A stretch of 64,000 nt of DNA, from assembly GCA_011799875.1 (NCBI GenBank), contig CM022298.1:495669180-495733179 (forward strand), written 5' to 3'. Positions 1-10,593 of this stretch are shown piece after piece. The position numbers and the translations under genes are program-made. Origin of the DNA: Thinopyrum elongatum (taxonomy: Eukaryota; Streptophyta; Magnoliopsida; Poales; Poaceae). Every line of letters begins with the position of its first letter. Position 1 is the first letter of the stretch. The notes below the pieces were generated by a model that saw only the letters and a list, made by a program, of their open reading frames with translations, did not search any database and had not been told where the DNA came from.

Positions 1-411
1 AGTGACTGATGAAATTAGCTGACCAAATGAGTCAAAAGTAGAAGGATAGCATATAAAAAATTTGTAGTATAGCATCAACCAGTGAAGGTGATAGATAACC
101 TATAATTTCAAGTTAAATGCAACTTCAGCAGACCTCGCCGAACTAAACAAGAAAAGCCAACTGGTCTACTTTCTCAAGCCCGCAAGGAGCATGCGAAGAT
201 AGGATGTCAATTGAATCTTAGGTCAACAGAAAGTGGTCAGGAAAAGGATGAATTTTGGTTATCTTCTTTTTACGGGGCAATCTTGATTATCTTTTATGAA
301 AGAAAATTAATGTCGTAATGACAAATGTGCAATGCATCGCATACAAGAACAATGAGAAGGGCAACAAAATCCATGTTATGTATTCTAATGAATGCCATGA
401 AATCAACTTAC
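1..411 (-). other. Intron 5 of the GCN2-like gene (partial)
   Basis: Exon 5 ends at 412 with a consensus donor (ACT then GTAAGT on the minus strand), so the remaining bases to the window edge are intronic. I see no further exon and no repeat. Confidence 0.6.
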
Positions 412-2842
412 AGTACTCGCTGAATCAGTAGCTGGAGCAATTTCTGACAGGAATTCTTGGGCAGCCTCTACCAAATCGAAAATCATAACACGCCCTTCTC
501 GGGAATAAATGTTTGCCTGAAAACAAACACCAACAGACGAGTCAAAGGTGATTAGTATATGCACATACCAAGGAAAAGCAATTATCACATTTCACATCGT
601 TGACTGATACGCAAAACTTTTACTCCCTCCGTCCCATATTAACTGTCGCTCAAACGGATGTATCTAGCACTGAAATACGGCTAGATACATCCGTTTGAGC
701 GACAGTTAATATGGGGCGGAGGGAATACTTAATAAGATAATAGCGAGACAGAAACGTTATCTTTGCAATCTAGATAAACGAGTTTTGAACAAAATACCTT
801 AAACAGGTTTTCTTGACTGGCATACTACTAACTTACTAAGGTACTCAGCTTTCAGATGCTACTGTACTTGTCAGGAAAGGCACATAAACTGCTTTACTGT
901 TTGAACACAAGCAACTAACAGGATGCTCATGCAAAGCCTGCGCTCTCTTATTATTTTTGCAGCACCGAAAATCCAGGACTAACAACAGTTCAATGAAAAT
1001 GATATTTAGAGGCAAACCAAATAACAATACGAGCTTAAGCCCATAAAGCCACAAAACTTGAATGAGGCTTCTTATATTTACTGTTAAGGGTCATGTCGCT
1101 GTTAGTCTCTATTTTTTACTGTCAAGGCTCATAGCGTTAGTAAGTGTGTGCTCGGTTAGTTGTGTTATTTAGTTACCGTTAGAGTCATGTGTCCATTGTA
1201 TCGCAACAAATTAAGTTGTCTCCCGCAGAAGTTAAAGGGACAACTGGTGATGAGTGGTGTGTTTGTCCACCTTCAGCTAGAAACCACATAGGGAATGAGC
1301 ATACCATATAAATCACCTAAACCAAAAATCCTAAGGAAACTATAAGCATACCCTATCCATCTTTTTTTTAACAAAACTTTATCTCCTGAGCTGGTCCTCG
1401 CCGTAAAACTAATTCCGACCTTTAAATTGATCCTGATATATTTTGATCTGTTGAAACACGTTGGCACTCAACTGTCCTCTGTCAAAGGATTCAACCAAAA
1501 GTGATAGGTAATAAAGTCAGATGAAGTCAAAATACCTGGTCAGCAAGAAGGGAAAGTAGCCGATCAGCATCTTCTTTACACAAGTTTTTCTCAGGTATGA
1601 TTCGCAACTTTGGGCACTTGTGGGGGTAACCAGCAAAGCAACTGTATTATAATCAAAAGACGGATGTCATCAAGTGCAAAACACACAAAACATCTCTTAA
1701 ACAAAAAGACTTACATTACATCAAGGATAGCCAAAACATTTAAATCTCCAAAGCCCATGCCGTCAGAGTAAGGCCTGTATGTTATTCATTGACATAGAAA
1801 CTTTAGATGGTCAAATACATAGTGATACATCGAGAAGTATGCTTGGGGTCACATAAGACAATACCTGATACATATACTAAATCGGGTGTGAGGTGATTGT
1901 GAAGTTATTTTGAAGTCCTCGAGAAAAATAGCAGCCCTAATTGATATACCAAAAGGTGGCATTAGGATCAGATAACCAAAACAACATTACAATTAGGGAG
2001 GGACTAGATTTTTCAGTGCTCCGGTTGACAATTTGCAGAGTAAGTCAATTATAACTTGTCAGTATTCAGTCCGCCCTGAAATTCTGTACCGAACAGCAGC
2101 AGTTGGATAATACTCCACATTCCATAATTCAAATTTAGCGACCACAAAGCAACCAGAGAACAATAAGGCTAGAACAAGTACCAAAAGTACGCTATAACAG
2201 AGCTGGCAATAGACAAAATATTAGGCACCTACAGACTCAGGACCACCCATCATGGAGTTATCAGGAACAGACCAATAAAACCGTACTTTACAATCTACTT
2301 TTTTTTATAAAGAGAGTTTCCTCTCCGATTTCCATTAATAGAAATCACCATGTCTTACAGAACTTTACAATCTACTTGGCACATAAACATATACAATGAG
2401 CAAATACTCTACAGGAACCCAAGTTTTGTAGTCTCCAAAACACTGACATAATAGACAGTGTAAGATCATCATAGAGTAATCTGTGACTGTCAGTACAGCA
2501 ATCCAATTCCAAAAACAAAAGGTGATGCTACCTCCAGCATCTCATAGGGGGTGCAACCGGGGTTAACTCGATATGTGCAACAAATGCTACCAAACTAGCA
2601 TTTCAAGCAGAGACAGCAGAACAACACTGGGTTCGCAGATTGCCGATTTTTTTTGAAAAACAGAACAGGGGCGCAGCACGAAATCGGTGGGATGGCATTG
2701 GGGCTGGTGCAATGGGGGCTTACAGCGCCGTGAGCTCGTCCGTGAGCGCGGTCTGGTCGCCCTCGAGCTGCGCGGCGAGGTCCTTGGCCGCCTTGCGCCC
2801 AGCGCCGCCCTTCTTCTTCTTCTTCCTCGCGCTGTGCCCCAT
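412..2842 (-). CDS. GCN2: GCN2-type eIF2-alpha kinase, first five coding exons (partial)
   Basis: GCN2 senses uncharged tRNA and phosphorylates eIF2-alpha in the cytosol; its N-terminal RWD domain binds GCN1. Five coding exons are visible on the minus strand: 2842-2724, 1936-1865, 1774-1715, 1641-1536 and 516-412. All junctions are GT-AG and the phases join without a break, giving exactly 154 codons. The start is the ATG at 2842, followed by a lysine-rich MGHSARKKKKKGGAGRK. The RWD domain follows, with IFLEDFK, the motif FAGYPHKCPKL, then DADRLLSLLADQ and REGRVMIFDLVEAAQEFLSE, which I recognise from plant GCN2. The kinase, HisRS-like and C-terminal parts of the usual ~1,200-residue protein lie off the left edge. 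Intron 1 is 787 nt; intron 4 (517-1535) carries a Stowaway MITE. No frame damage is seen. The family call is from memory of plant GCN2 sequences, not a search. Confidence 0.88.
623..725. mobile_element. Stowaway-type MITE in intron 4 of GCN2
   Basis: A near-perfect hairpin of about 103 bp. It starts CTCCCTCCGTCCC and ends with the complementary GGGGCGGAGGGAA. The arms share the stretch ACTGTCGCTCAAACGGATGT and meet at a loop of about 11 bp. TA dinucleotides flank it at 621-622 and 726-727, the Tc1/Mariner-type target duplication. It is non-coding and about 100 bp from the exon 5 acceptor. Confidence 0.92.
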
Positions 2843-3226
2843 CGGAGCGGAGCGGAGCGCGCGCGGCCGCGTCGGAGGCAGCGCCGAACCAGAGGGGGTG
2901 GCCGCGGCAGCGGCGGCGATTTGGTCCGGCGGGGAGACGGGGTTGATCGGACTGGATGTTTCGGGTGAGGGAGGGATGATCTGACGAGGGGATCTGCGTT
3001 GGGGTTTCTCTGACTCGAGTCCGGGGAGGAGGTTTTGACGTGGAATGGAGCGATGGAGTGGAAGGGGCTGCGTGCGTCGTGACCGGGGTCCAGACTGTTA
3101 TCTCGATGCAGCCAGCGCAGCCGCAGAGGCGGCGAGACCCTACGACCAACTTCGGTTTCGGATGGGCGTTCCCTTCCCCCGCTCTAGCCGCCACCCAGTG
3201 TCTCCTTCACCCCGTCGTCTCCTTTA
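2843..3226 (-). promoter_or_regulatory. Presumed GCN2 promoter and 5' leader
   Basis: This stretch lies between the GCN2 start codon and the first transposon. The part next to the gene is GC-rich and I see no TATA box. The promoter role is inferred from position only. Several overlapping ORFs here on both strands are compositional and not supported as genes. Confidence 0.4.
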
Positions 3227-5724
3227 AAGCATCTCTACACCCTTTAAAAATAATCAAACCCGTAAAAAATTTACGTTTTAAGGTTTTGGTCGTTAAAAAT
3301 GTCCACAACAGAAACCGTAAAAATGGTCCAACTCGTAAAAATTTTAAAGGGCACCGGAAATTCACAGCCGGGACCCTTATTTTTGAAGGTTGGAAGGTCG
3401 AACCGAGGGGGCCCCGTATACCGGTCAAACAACGTCAGAGCAAACACGCCGCCGCGGAATTTGCCCGAAACTCACCGGAATTCATCACCGCACACCTGAA
3501 AAGGCCACTGGACGCTGGAATCGATCGCTGCCGGTTCGAATTGGACGAGCTCGACCTCGCCGTGGCCTCCCGTGACCTCAGCCTAGCCGTCGGAATCCTC
3601 CCGGTGCGGCCGGCAAAGGGGCACGGCTCGGCCGCACGCGGACGGCAACGAAGCAGGGCGCAGCCGGCGGGCAACTGGGCATGGCCGGCGGGCGATGGGG
3701 CGCGGTCGGCGTGGCGACGAGGCGCGGCCGGCGGGGACGAGGCGCGGCCGACGGGCGACGGGGCACGGCCGACGGGGCTAGGTGTTGGGAAACGTTGCAT
3801 GAAAAAAAAAATCTACGCACGCAAGATCTATCCATGGAGATGCATAGCAACGAGGGGAGAGTGTGTCTATGTACCCTCGTAGCCCGTAAGCGGAAGCGTT
3901 TGACAACGCGGTTGATGTAGTCGAACTTCTTCGCGTTCCAACCGATCGAGCACCGAACGTACGGCACCTGCGCGTTCAGCACACGTTCAGCTCGATGACG
4001 TCCTCGGCGAGGTAGTGGATGAGTTCCGGCAGCACGATGGCGTGGTGACGGTGACGGTGAAGTGATCTCCGCAGGGCTTCGCCTAAGCACTACGAAAATA
4101 TGACAGGGGGTGTAAACGGTGGAGGGGGACGCCGCACACGGCTAAAACAATGTTGTGTTGTGCTAGGCGCCCCCTCCCTCGTATATATAGGTGGGAGGGA
4201 GAGGGGAGAGGCCAACGGGCGCCCCAAGCAGGTTCGAATCCTACTTTGGCTTGCCCTAGGCCCCCCCCCCCTTTCCTTCTTTTGGTGCCAAGGGGAAGGA
4301 AGGGAGAGGTGGCGCCCCCCTTTCCTTTCTCCCACAAGGGGGGAAAGGCAGGAGGAGGTGGCGCCCCCGCCCCCGCCCCCTTCCTTCTTCTAGGGCCGGC
4401 GGCCAAGGAGAGGGCGTGCCAGCCCCTCTGTGGGCTGGTGTGTGCCTCTCCTTGGCCCATTAGGCCCATAGACCTCCCGGGGCCTCCCGGAACCCCTTCC
4501 GGTGATCCAATGACTACTCGGTGCACTCCGAAACTATTCCGGTGTCCGAATATCATCGGCCTATATATCAATCTTTACCTCTCGACCATTTCGAGACTCC
4601 TCGTCATGTCCGTGATCTCATCCGGGACTCCGAACAACATTAGGTCACCAAATCATATAACTCATATAACACTATATCGTCAACGAACGTTAAGCGTGCG
4701 GACCCTACGGGTTCGAGAACTATGTAGACATGACCGAGACACCTCTCCGGTCAATAACCATTAGCGGAAACTGGATGCCCATATTGGCTCCTACATATTC
4801 TACAAAGATCTTTATCGGTCGAACCGTTATGACAACATACGTAATTCCCTTTGTCCATCGGTATGCTACTTGCCCGAGATTTGATCGTCGGTATCTTCAT
4901 ACCTAGTTCAATCTCGTTACCGGCAAGTCTCTTTACTCGTTCCGTAATACATCATCCTGTAACTACCTCATTAGTCACTTTGCTTGCAAGACTTCTTATG
5001 ATGTGTATTACCGAGAGGGCCCAGAGATACCTCTCCGATATTCGGAGTGACAAATCCTAATCTCGATCTATGGCAACTCAACAAACACCTTCGGAGATAC
5101 CTGTAGAGCATCTCTATGATCACCCAGTTACGTTGTGATGTTTGATAGCACACAAGGTATTCCTCCGGTATCCAGGAGTTGCATAATCTCGTAGTCAAAG
5201 AAATATGTATTTGACATGAAGAAAGCAATAGCAATAAACTGAACGATCAATATGCTAAGCTAACGGATGGGTCTTGTCTATCACATCATTCTCCTAATGA
5301 TGTGATCCCGTTATCAAATGACAACACATGTCTATGGTTAGGAAACCTTAACCATCTTCGATCAACGAGCTAGTCTAGTAGAGGCTTACTAGGGACACGG
5401 TATTTGTTTATGTATTCACACATGTATTTAAGTTTCCGATCAATACAATTCTAACATGAATAATAAACCTTTATCATGAATAAGGAAATATAAAATAACA
5501 ACTTTATTATTGCCTCTAGGGCATATTTCCTTCACTAGGCGCGACCGGCGTGGCCAGCGCTGCCAGCTGGGGGAAGGGGCGGCTTCGGCTGGGCTGGAGG
5601 AAGAAGCTCTTATCCGAGTTTTACAGTTTGTTTTTACAGTATCTGTTCGGCCGTAGCTAAAATGGACCCTTAAAATGCCTTTTTTTCGACCCTTATCTCA
5701 GTTTTACAGTTTGTTGTTTTAAGG
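3227..5724. mobile_element. Non-autonomous PIF/Harbinger-like unit, split by a solo LTR
   Basis: The left end AAGCATCTCTACACCC follows TTA (3224-3226), the target preferred by PIF/Harbinger elements. Low-complexity TTTAAAA/GTAAAA tracts lie near both ends (3240-3350 and 5610-5720). The middle is GC-rich with no convincing protein. A 1.75-kb solo LTR sits inside. The right end is incomplete: it runs straight into the next Harbinger unit at about 5725, apparently after a small deletion. Class is inferred from the ends, not from a transposase. Confidence 0.5.
3783..5534 (-). mobile_element. Solo LTR, copia Angela/BARE/WIS-like
   Basis: A 1,752-bp LTR reading on the minus strand from TGAAGGAAATATGCCCTAG to GTTTCCCAACA. 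It is flanked by identical 5-bp duplications CTAGG (3778-3782 and 5535-5539). Internal landmarks match my memory of the abundant wheat Angela/BARE LTR family, for example the phrase GATCACATCATTAGGAGAAT. A minus-strand TATA box lies at 4182-4189. The perfect duplication around one LTR means the rest of the element was lost by recombination between its two LTRs. ORFs seen within it are not genes. Confidence 0.9.
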
Positions 5725-5726
5725 GG

Positions 5727-8158
5727 TCATCTCTAGCAGACCCCGTATAATGCCGACCCGCAAAACTTGTTTACAGTTCGCTGAAAAACGGTTTCGCTGA
5801 AAAACAGTTTTTGCGACCCATATATATGCTGTTTTACGGGTCGGCTACGCGGGGTCTGCTCGGCCGCAGCCCGCGTCGACCCGCAAACCGAAAAACCCCG
5901 ATTAGTGAATTTGACAGCGATTCCGACAATTGAGTTCAAATTCAAAGAATAAGACATAGTTCGCGCGTAAATAAAAGCATAGTTTTGTACGACAAACGCA
6001 AAAGGACTTCATGCAAAAGTGACGACCACGTCCATCATCATCTTGGTCGCTTTTCACCCGTCGTCATGATCTTCACTCCGCACCACCGCCATCAATGCCA
6101 TCGCTGCCCTCGAATCCATCACCGGCACTTGTTCCAACTCCGGCACCGAAAGCATCGCCGGGCGCACTGAATGCATTAGCGGCACTGGTTCTAACTCCTG
6201 ATGGGAAAACATCACCGGCAACAAAACACCCACCGGTCGCCGCTAGCATCCTCCTCTTCAAGATGTCTCTTCTTACCATATCATGTCATTCTTTGGTGAT
6301 GTCGTCCATGTCATCGCGGTTCAATGTCATTATCCTGTTCTCCTCGGCAAGAAGCTTGGCCATGGCTTTGGTCTCAGCGACATAGACTCTTCTCTCCTTA
6401 ATGGCCGCCTTGCGCAACCCCTCGTCCTTGAGCAATTGCCACTTCTCTTGCTTCTCCCATGCCTTCTTCTCGGCCAACTCTTTCTTTGCCTCCAATGTCT
6501 TCGCCAACATCAACTCATTTGATTGCACCATGTCATCTATCTTGTCCCGCAAGCTCGATGCATCGTGTTCCCTCTTGATCTTCTCCCTTGTCTTCTTGTC
6601 TCCCATCGGGCTTGTTCAAGTTTCGTGGGCCATCATCATCTTCATCTTCATCCATGTTCGTAAGTGAACCTTTCTTCGGTGGGGATTCTTTGTCAATCAA
6701 CTTCCACTTGTCACATCCTTTTAGCAATTCCCAACAATGCTCTAGTTTAAAAAATTTGCCTTCGGAAGCTTCCATGTCTTTGTATCTTTGTTGGGCAATT
6801 TTCTCCTACACAATTAAAACAATGTCAAATGATGCAATCACTTCAAATGGTACAAATGATTTGCACAACTTGGGACGTGAAAACGAACTCACATAGTCGG
6901 ATTCCATGGTTCCACTTGGAGGTGCATTGCGAACTTGTTTCAAGCAAGCAGCCCAACGGCTAAAAATTGGCTTGATCACGTCCCAACGACCTTGGAGTGA
7001 CCGAAAGGTGCGTGGAGTCCTATTGGGATACTTTCCCATCATGCGGAAGTATTGATCTTCGATCCTTTGCCAATACCTCTTGGCGGTTTGAGATGTACCG
7101 GGGCAAGCATCAAGAGACACCGCACTGCAAACCTTGATCAAGATTTGGTCTTCCAACATCGTGTAGTTCTTCGATCTCGTGCCTTTTTTTGCTTGCGCTT
7201 GCTCATACACCCCCTCGTCTATCTCCTCCACTTCATCTTCACCATCGTGATCATCCACGCCACCCTCCATTTCATTGTAATCGAAATCAGCGAACGGGGC
7301 TTGATCGATGTCGACGGTGTTGGTGTCCAACAAGTTGACGAACTCGGCAGTGGCATTGTTCGAACCACCGCTACAGTGAGTGACATCAAGTCACGAGCTA
7401 CCACAATGACGAAAAGCGAAGCAAGTAGAAGGAATCGAAGAAGCATACCTTCTGGCCATTTCATCAAACACCTCGCTTGCGGTGGAAGCAGCGTCGTTGA
7501 ACGGCATCATCGGGGTATCTCTTGTCGGGGCGGAGGGAGAGGATGAAGGCGCCGGCCTTTTCGTAGGAACCTTCTTGCGTTTCACGCCCGAAACCTTGCC
7601 CATCTTCTCTGGCGGCGGCCGGGTAGATCGCGCAGGGGCGGCGGCGCCGGGCGCGCGTGCCTTCCCGACGGGGCCAGCCGGATTTCCGCCCTGCACGACC
7701 ACGTTACCCTGCCGCTTGCGGACAGGCGCGGTGGTGCCTTGAGCGACGGCGGGAGCGACATGGCCGGCGACGATATCTGCGGGAGGGGATTGCGCGTGCG
7801 CGACATCCACAGTGACGGGGGACGGCTGGGAGGCTTCCATGGCGGCAAAGAATGGCCGGGAAAAATGGACCGGAGCGAGCGGAGGCCGAGCAATGGCGGC
7901 GAAGGGGGTGGGAAGCGGGAACGGTCGCGCGGAAATTTCCCTCGCGCCAAATCTCGCTACGGATAGGGGGCAAACTCGGGTCGGCCTCCCACCCCGTGAA
8001 TCTAAAGGTTGAGGGCGAACTTTTGCCGTGCCCCGCAAAAAAATTTACGGGTCCGACGCGTTTGCGGGGTCTGATCGGACAACATTTTTCGCGCGGACCC
8101 GTATTTTGGCGGTTATTTTGCGGGTCGGGGCATTATACGGGGTCTGCTAGAGATGCTC
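5727..8158 (-). mobile_element. PIF/Harbinger-like element carrying ORF1 only
   Basis: Terminal inverted repeats pair CATCTCTAGCAGACCCCG (from about 5732) with the complementary CGGGGTCTGCTAGAGATG (to 8156). The match extends inward through a CCCGTATAATGCC block. TTA (8159-8161) follows the right end. The element contains only the Myb/SANT-like ORF1 pseudogene; I find no DDE transposase ORF. The left end has lost a few bases where it meets the neighbouring unit. Confidence 0.75.
6073..7840 (-). pseudogene. Harbinger ORF1 (Myb/SANT-like, NAM-associated type), damaged
   Basis: In PIF/Harbinger elements ORF1 is a Myb/SANT DNA-binding partner of the transposase. Three exons are visible: 7840-7449, 7370-6893 and 6805-6073, with GT-AG junctions and matching phases. 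Exon 1 is Ala/Pro/Lys-rich. Exon 2 has an acidic stretch and the Myb-like block from YTMLEDQILI to PIFSRWAA. Exon 3 has the segment IAQQRYKDME, a Lys/Glu-rich coiled-coil region and a Gly-rich tail. Two lesions are seen: a one-base frame change near 6600 (between LNKPDG and DKKTREKIK) and a stop in KE*HDMVRRD at 6286-6288, where this family usually has Trp. The element is therefore not expected to make a full ORF1 product. Confidence 0.75.
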
Positions 8159-8189
8159 TTAGGCAGGTAGATGAATGGAATCCATCCTT

Positions 8190-9263
8190 CGTTGGGAAAC
8201 GTTGCATGGAAAACAAAAAAAAAATTACGCACATGCAAGATCTATCCATGATGATGCATAGCAACGAGAGGGGAGAGTGTGTCTATATCTTCATATTGGC
8301 TCATATTGGCTCCTACATATTCTACGAAGATCTTTATCGGTCGAACCTTATGAAGATCTTTATCGATCGAACCTTATGACAACATACGTAATAGGATAGG
8401 AAAGGGATGTCAATAACCAATAGCGGAACCTGGATGCCCATATTGACCAATAACCAATAGACCGATAAAGACCTACATAGTCAATAACCAATAGTGGAAC
8501 CTGGATGCCCATATTGACTCCTACATATTCTACGAAGATCTTTATCGGTCGAACCTTATGACAACATACGTAATTCCCTTTGTCCATCGGTATGTTACTT
8601 GCCCGAGATTCGATCGTCGGTATTTTCATACCTAGTTCAATCTCGTTACCGGTAAGTCTCTTTATTCATTCCGGAATACATCATCTTGCAACTAACTCCT
8701 TAGTCACTGTGCTTGCAAGGCTTCTTATGATGTGTATTACCGAGAGGGCCCAGAGATACCTATCCGATACTCGGAGTAACAAATCCTAATCTCGATCTAT
8801 GCCAACTCAACAAACACCTTCAGAGATACCTGTAGAGCATCTTTATGATCACCCAGTTACGTTGTGACGTTTGATAGCACACAAGGTATTTCTCCGGTAT
8901 CCAGGAGTTGCATAATCTTATAGTCGAAGGAATATGTATTTGACATTAAGAAAGCAATAGCAATAAACTGAACGATCAATATGCTAAGTTAACGGATGGG
9001 TCTTGTCCATTACATTATTCTCCTAATGATGTGATCCCGTTATCAAATGACAACACATGTCTATGGTTAGGAAACCTTAACCATCTTTGATCAACGAGTT
9101 AGTCTAGTAGAGGCTTACTAGGGACACGGTATTTGTTTATGTATTCACACATGTATTTAAGTTTTCGATCAATACAATTCTAGCATGAATAATAAACCTT
9201 TATCATGAATAAGGAAATATAAAATAACAACTTTATTATTGCCTCTAGGGCATATTTCCTTCA
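8190..9263 (-). mobile_element. Second Angela-like solo LTR, internally deleted and rearranged
   Basis: Same family and orientation as the LTR at 3783. It runs from TGAAGGAAATATGCCCTAG (at 9263) to a GTTTCCCAACG end (at 8190; the terminal A is changed). It is flanked by identical duplications TCCTT (8185-8189 and 9264-9268). It is 1,074 bp against 1,752 bp. A large block has been lost after about 8290, and short segments around the CTACATATTCTACGAAGATC phrase recur at 8310 and 8520 with truncated copies between. Confidence 0.88.
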
Positions 9264-9628
9264 TCCTTTTCATTAAGGGTAGTGTTATTCAGCGAACGTT
9301 CGCTGGAAGGTCAGGGTCATAGCAAAACGAACGTTCCTCGTGGCAATTGATGTGTCGGGAGTATGGCAATTCATTCAAGCAAACATGGCAATTTTCACAA
9401 CAAATCCATTCTTTGCCTGAATTTGCCATATAATCATTTTCTTTAATTTCAGTCTTAATAGGTCTTTTTAGATTTTAATTTTCTAGTGACATCGGTGAGG
9501 TGGTGACAGCAAAGACATGTTGAAATAAGGTGGTGAAAAGTTTGCGAGAGTAGATATTATCAATTTTGTTTTGTTGACATATAGCAAGGGTTCAAGGCAA
9601 ACACGCACAACACTCACACTATCGTATA
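9264..9628. other. Intergenic stretch, no gene seen
   Basis: AT-rich sequence between the solo LTR and the nested MITEs. A palindromic GCGAACGTTCGC lies near 9293-9304, with a related CGAACGTTC at 9329. I see no ORF or repeat that I can name. Confidence 0.5.
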
Positions 9629-10022
9629 CTCCCTCCGTTTTAAAATAAGGCCTCGTTTGGTTTAGAGAAATCTTGTAGGAATTTTATAGGATAGAATTTC
9701 TATAGAAAAGGAATGGAATCATATTCCCATGAAAGAATTTTTTCTATCCTTCACATTTCATAGGAAAATAAACATTAGCCTAGACTCAATGAAAAAAATC
9801 CTATGATATGAATCAAAGGGCATCTCCTTTCCTATTCCTAATCATAGGATTTGAGATACATGTCATCTCATTTTCTATGACTTTCCTATTCCTACGATTT
9901 TCCTACCCTACCAAAGGAGGCTTGAGTGTCTCAATACAACTCGTATTAAAGTTTTTTTTGACAAGAACTCGTATTAAAGTTAGTAGTACAAATTTGAGAC
10001 ACTTATTTTGAGACGGAGGGAG
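9629..10022. mobile_element. Stowaway-type MITE, interrupted
   Basis: The ends are CTCCCTCCGTTTTAAAATAA and the complementary TTATTTTGAGACGGAGGGAG, with TA on each side (9627-9628, 10023-10024). Without the inner insertion the element is about 120 bp, normal for Stowaway. The right part also contains a short repeated CTCGTATTAAAGTT. Confidence 0.88.
9649..9921. mobile_element. Tourist-like MITE nested in the Stowaway MITE
   Basis: A 273-bp AT-rich element. Its ends are GGCCTCGTTTGGT and the complementary ACCAAAGGAGGC, and the body contains many inverted TCCTATGA/TCATAGGA-type blocks. TAA lies to the left and TTG to the right, compatible with a mutated 3-bp Harbinger-type duplication. It has no coding capacity. 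Confidence 0.7.
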
Positions 10023-10062
10023 TACAACACTGATAACTCAAAATCCAAATCATCCTGTAGTA

Positions 10063-10121
10063 CTCTCTCTCTCTCTCTCTCTCCCCCTCCCTCCCTCCCT
10101 CCCTCTCTCTCTCTCTCTCTT
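10063..10121. repeat. CT-rich microsatellite
   Basis: A run of CT dinucleotides, then CCCT units, then CT again. It generates a spurious Arg/Glu ORF on the minus strand that should not be annotated. Confidence 0.95.
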
Positions 10122-10593
10122 CAAATCTAACAGATCCCATAGTACACCCTAGTCCTTTGTTGAGGTTCTGCTTCCTTAAATCTGAACTAGTAGGATAAAC
10201 TATTTCATCCTTTGAGAAAGAACAAGCTCCCAAAACAAAGACGACCAGCTCTATCAGATATCAACAAGACACGATTCAAGTAAGACCGACAAGCAAGTAC
10301 AGTAACCATTTCCATTTGTACATATTGCTGATAGCGTGCTGTGATATGCCAGCACCATAGATTCGGTATGCAAAAGCTCATACAGTCACCTAGGAGATAG
10401 GAGATCTACAAAAGGGTTAAAATGCCAACACATTTGCAGGTTTAACAACTGAGATGCATACTTGAACCTATCACCAAAGAATTAATCGAACTAAGCTTCG
10501 CGGTATGTACAGCGCTGCGAGTAGACAAATGATTTTTTTTTGTATACGGGGCCATGGCCAGGATCATCTTTTTCAGTTCCAACATTTGCCGGT
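10122..10593 (-). other. Presumed 3' untranslated/downstream region of the methyltransferase gene
   Basis: Sequence downstream of the TAA at 10594-10596 on the minus strand. I see no ORF or transposon end. The polyadenylation site cannot be placed with confidence. Confidence 0.4.

Noticed and set aside
2595..3882. Several overlapping ORFs on both strands around the GCN2 start
   Set aside because: They are open because the sequence is GC-rich; the spliced GCN2 exon explains the conserved frame.
3783..9263. One full-length Angela element bounded by the two LTRs
   Set aside because: Each LTR has its own target duplication and the sequence between is Harbinger-like with no gag or pol.
10003..10233. 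Arg/Glu-rich minus-strand ORF
   Set aside because: Product of the CT microsatellite.
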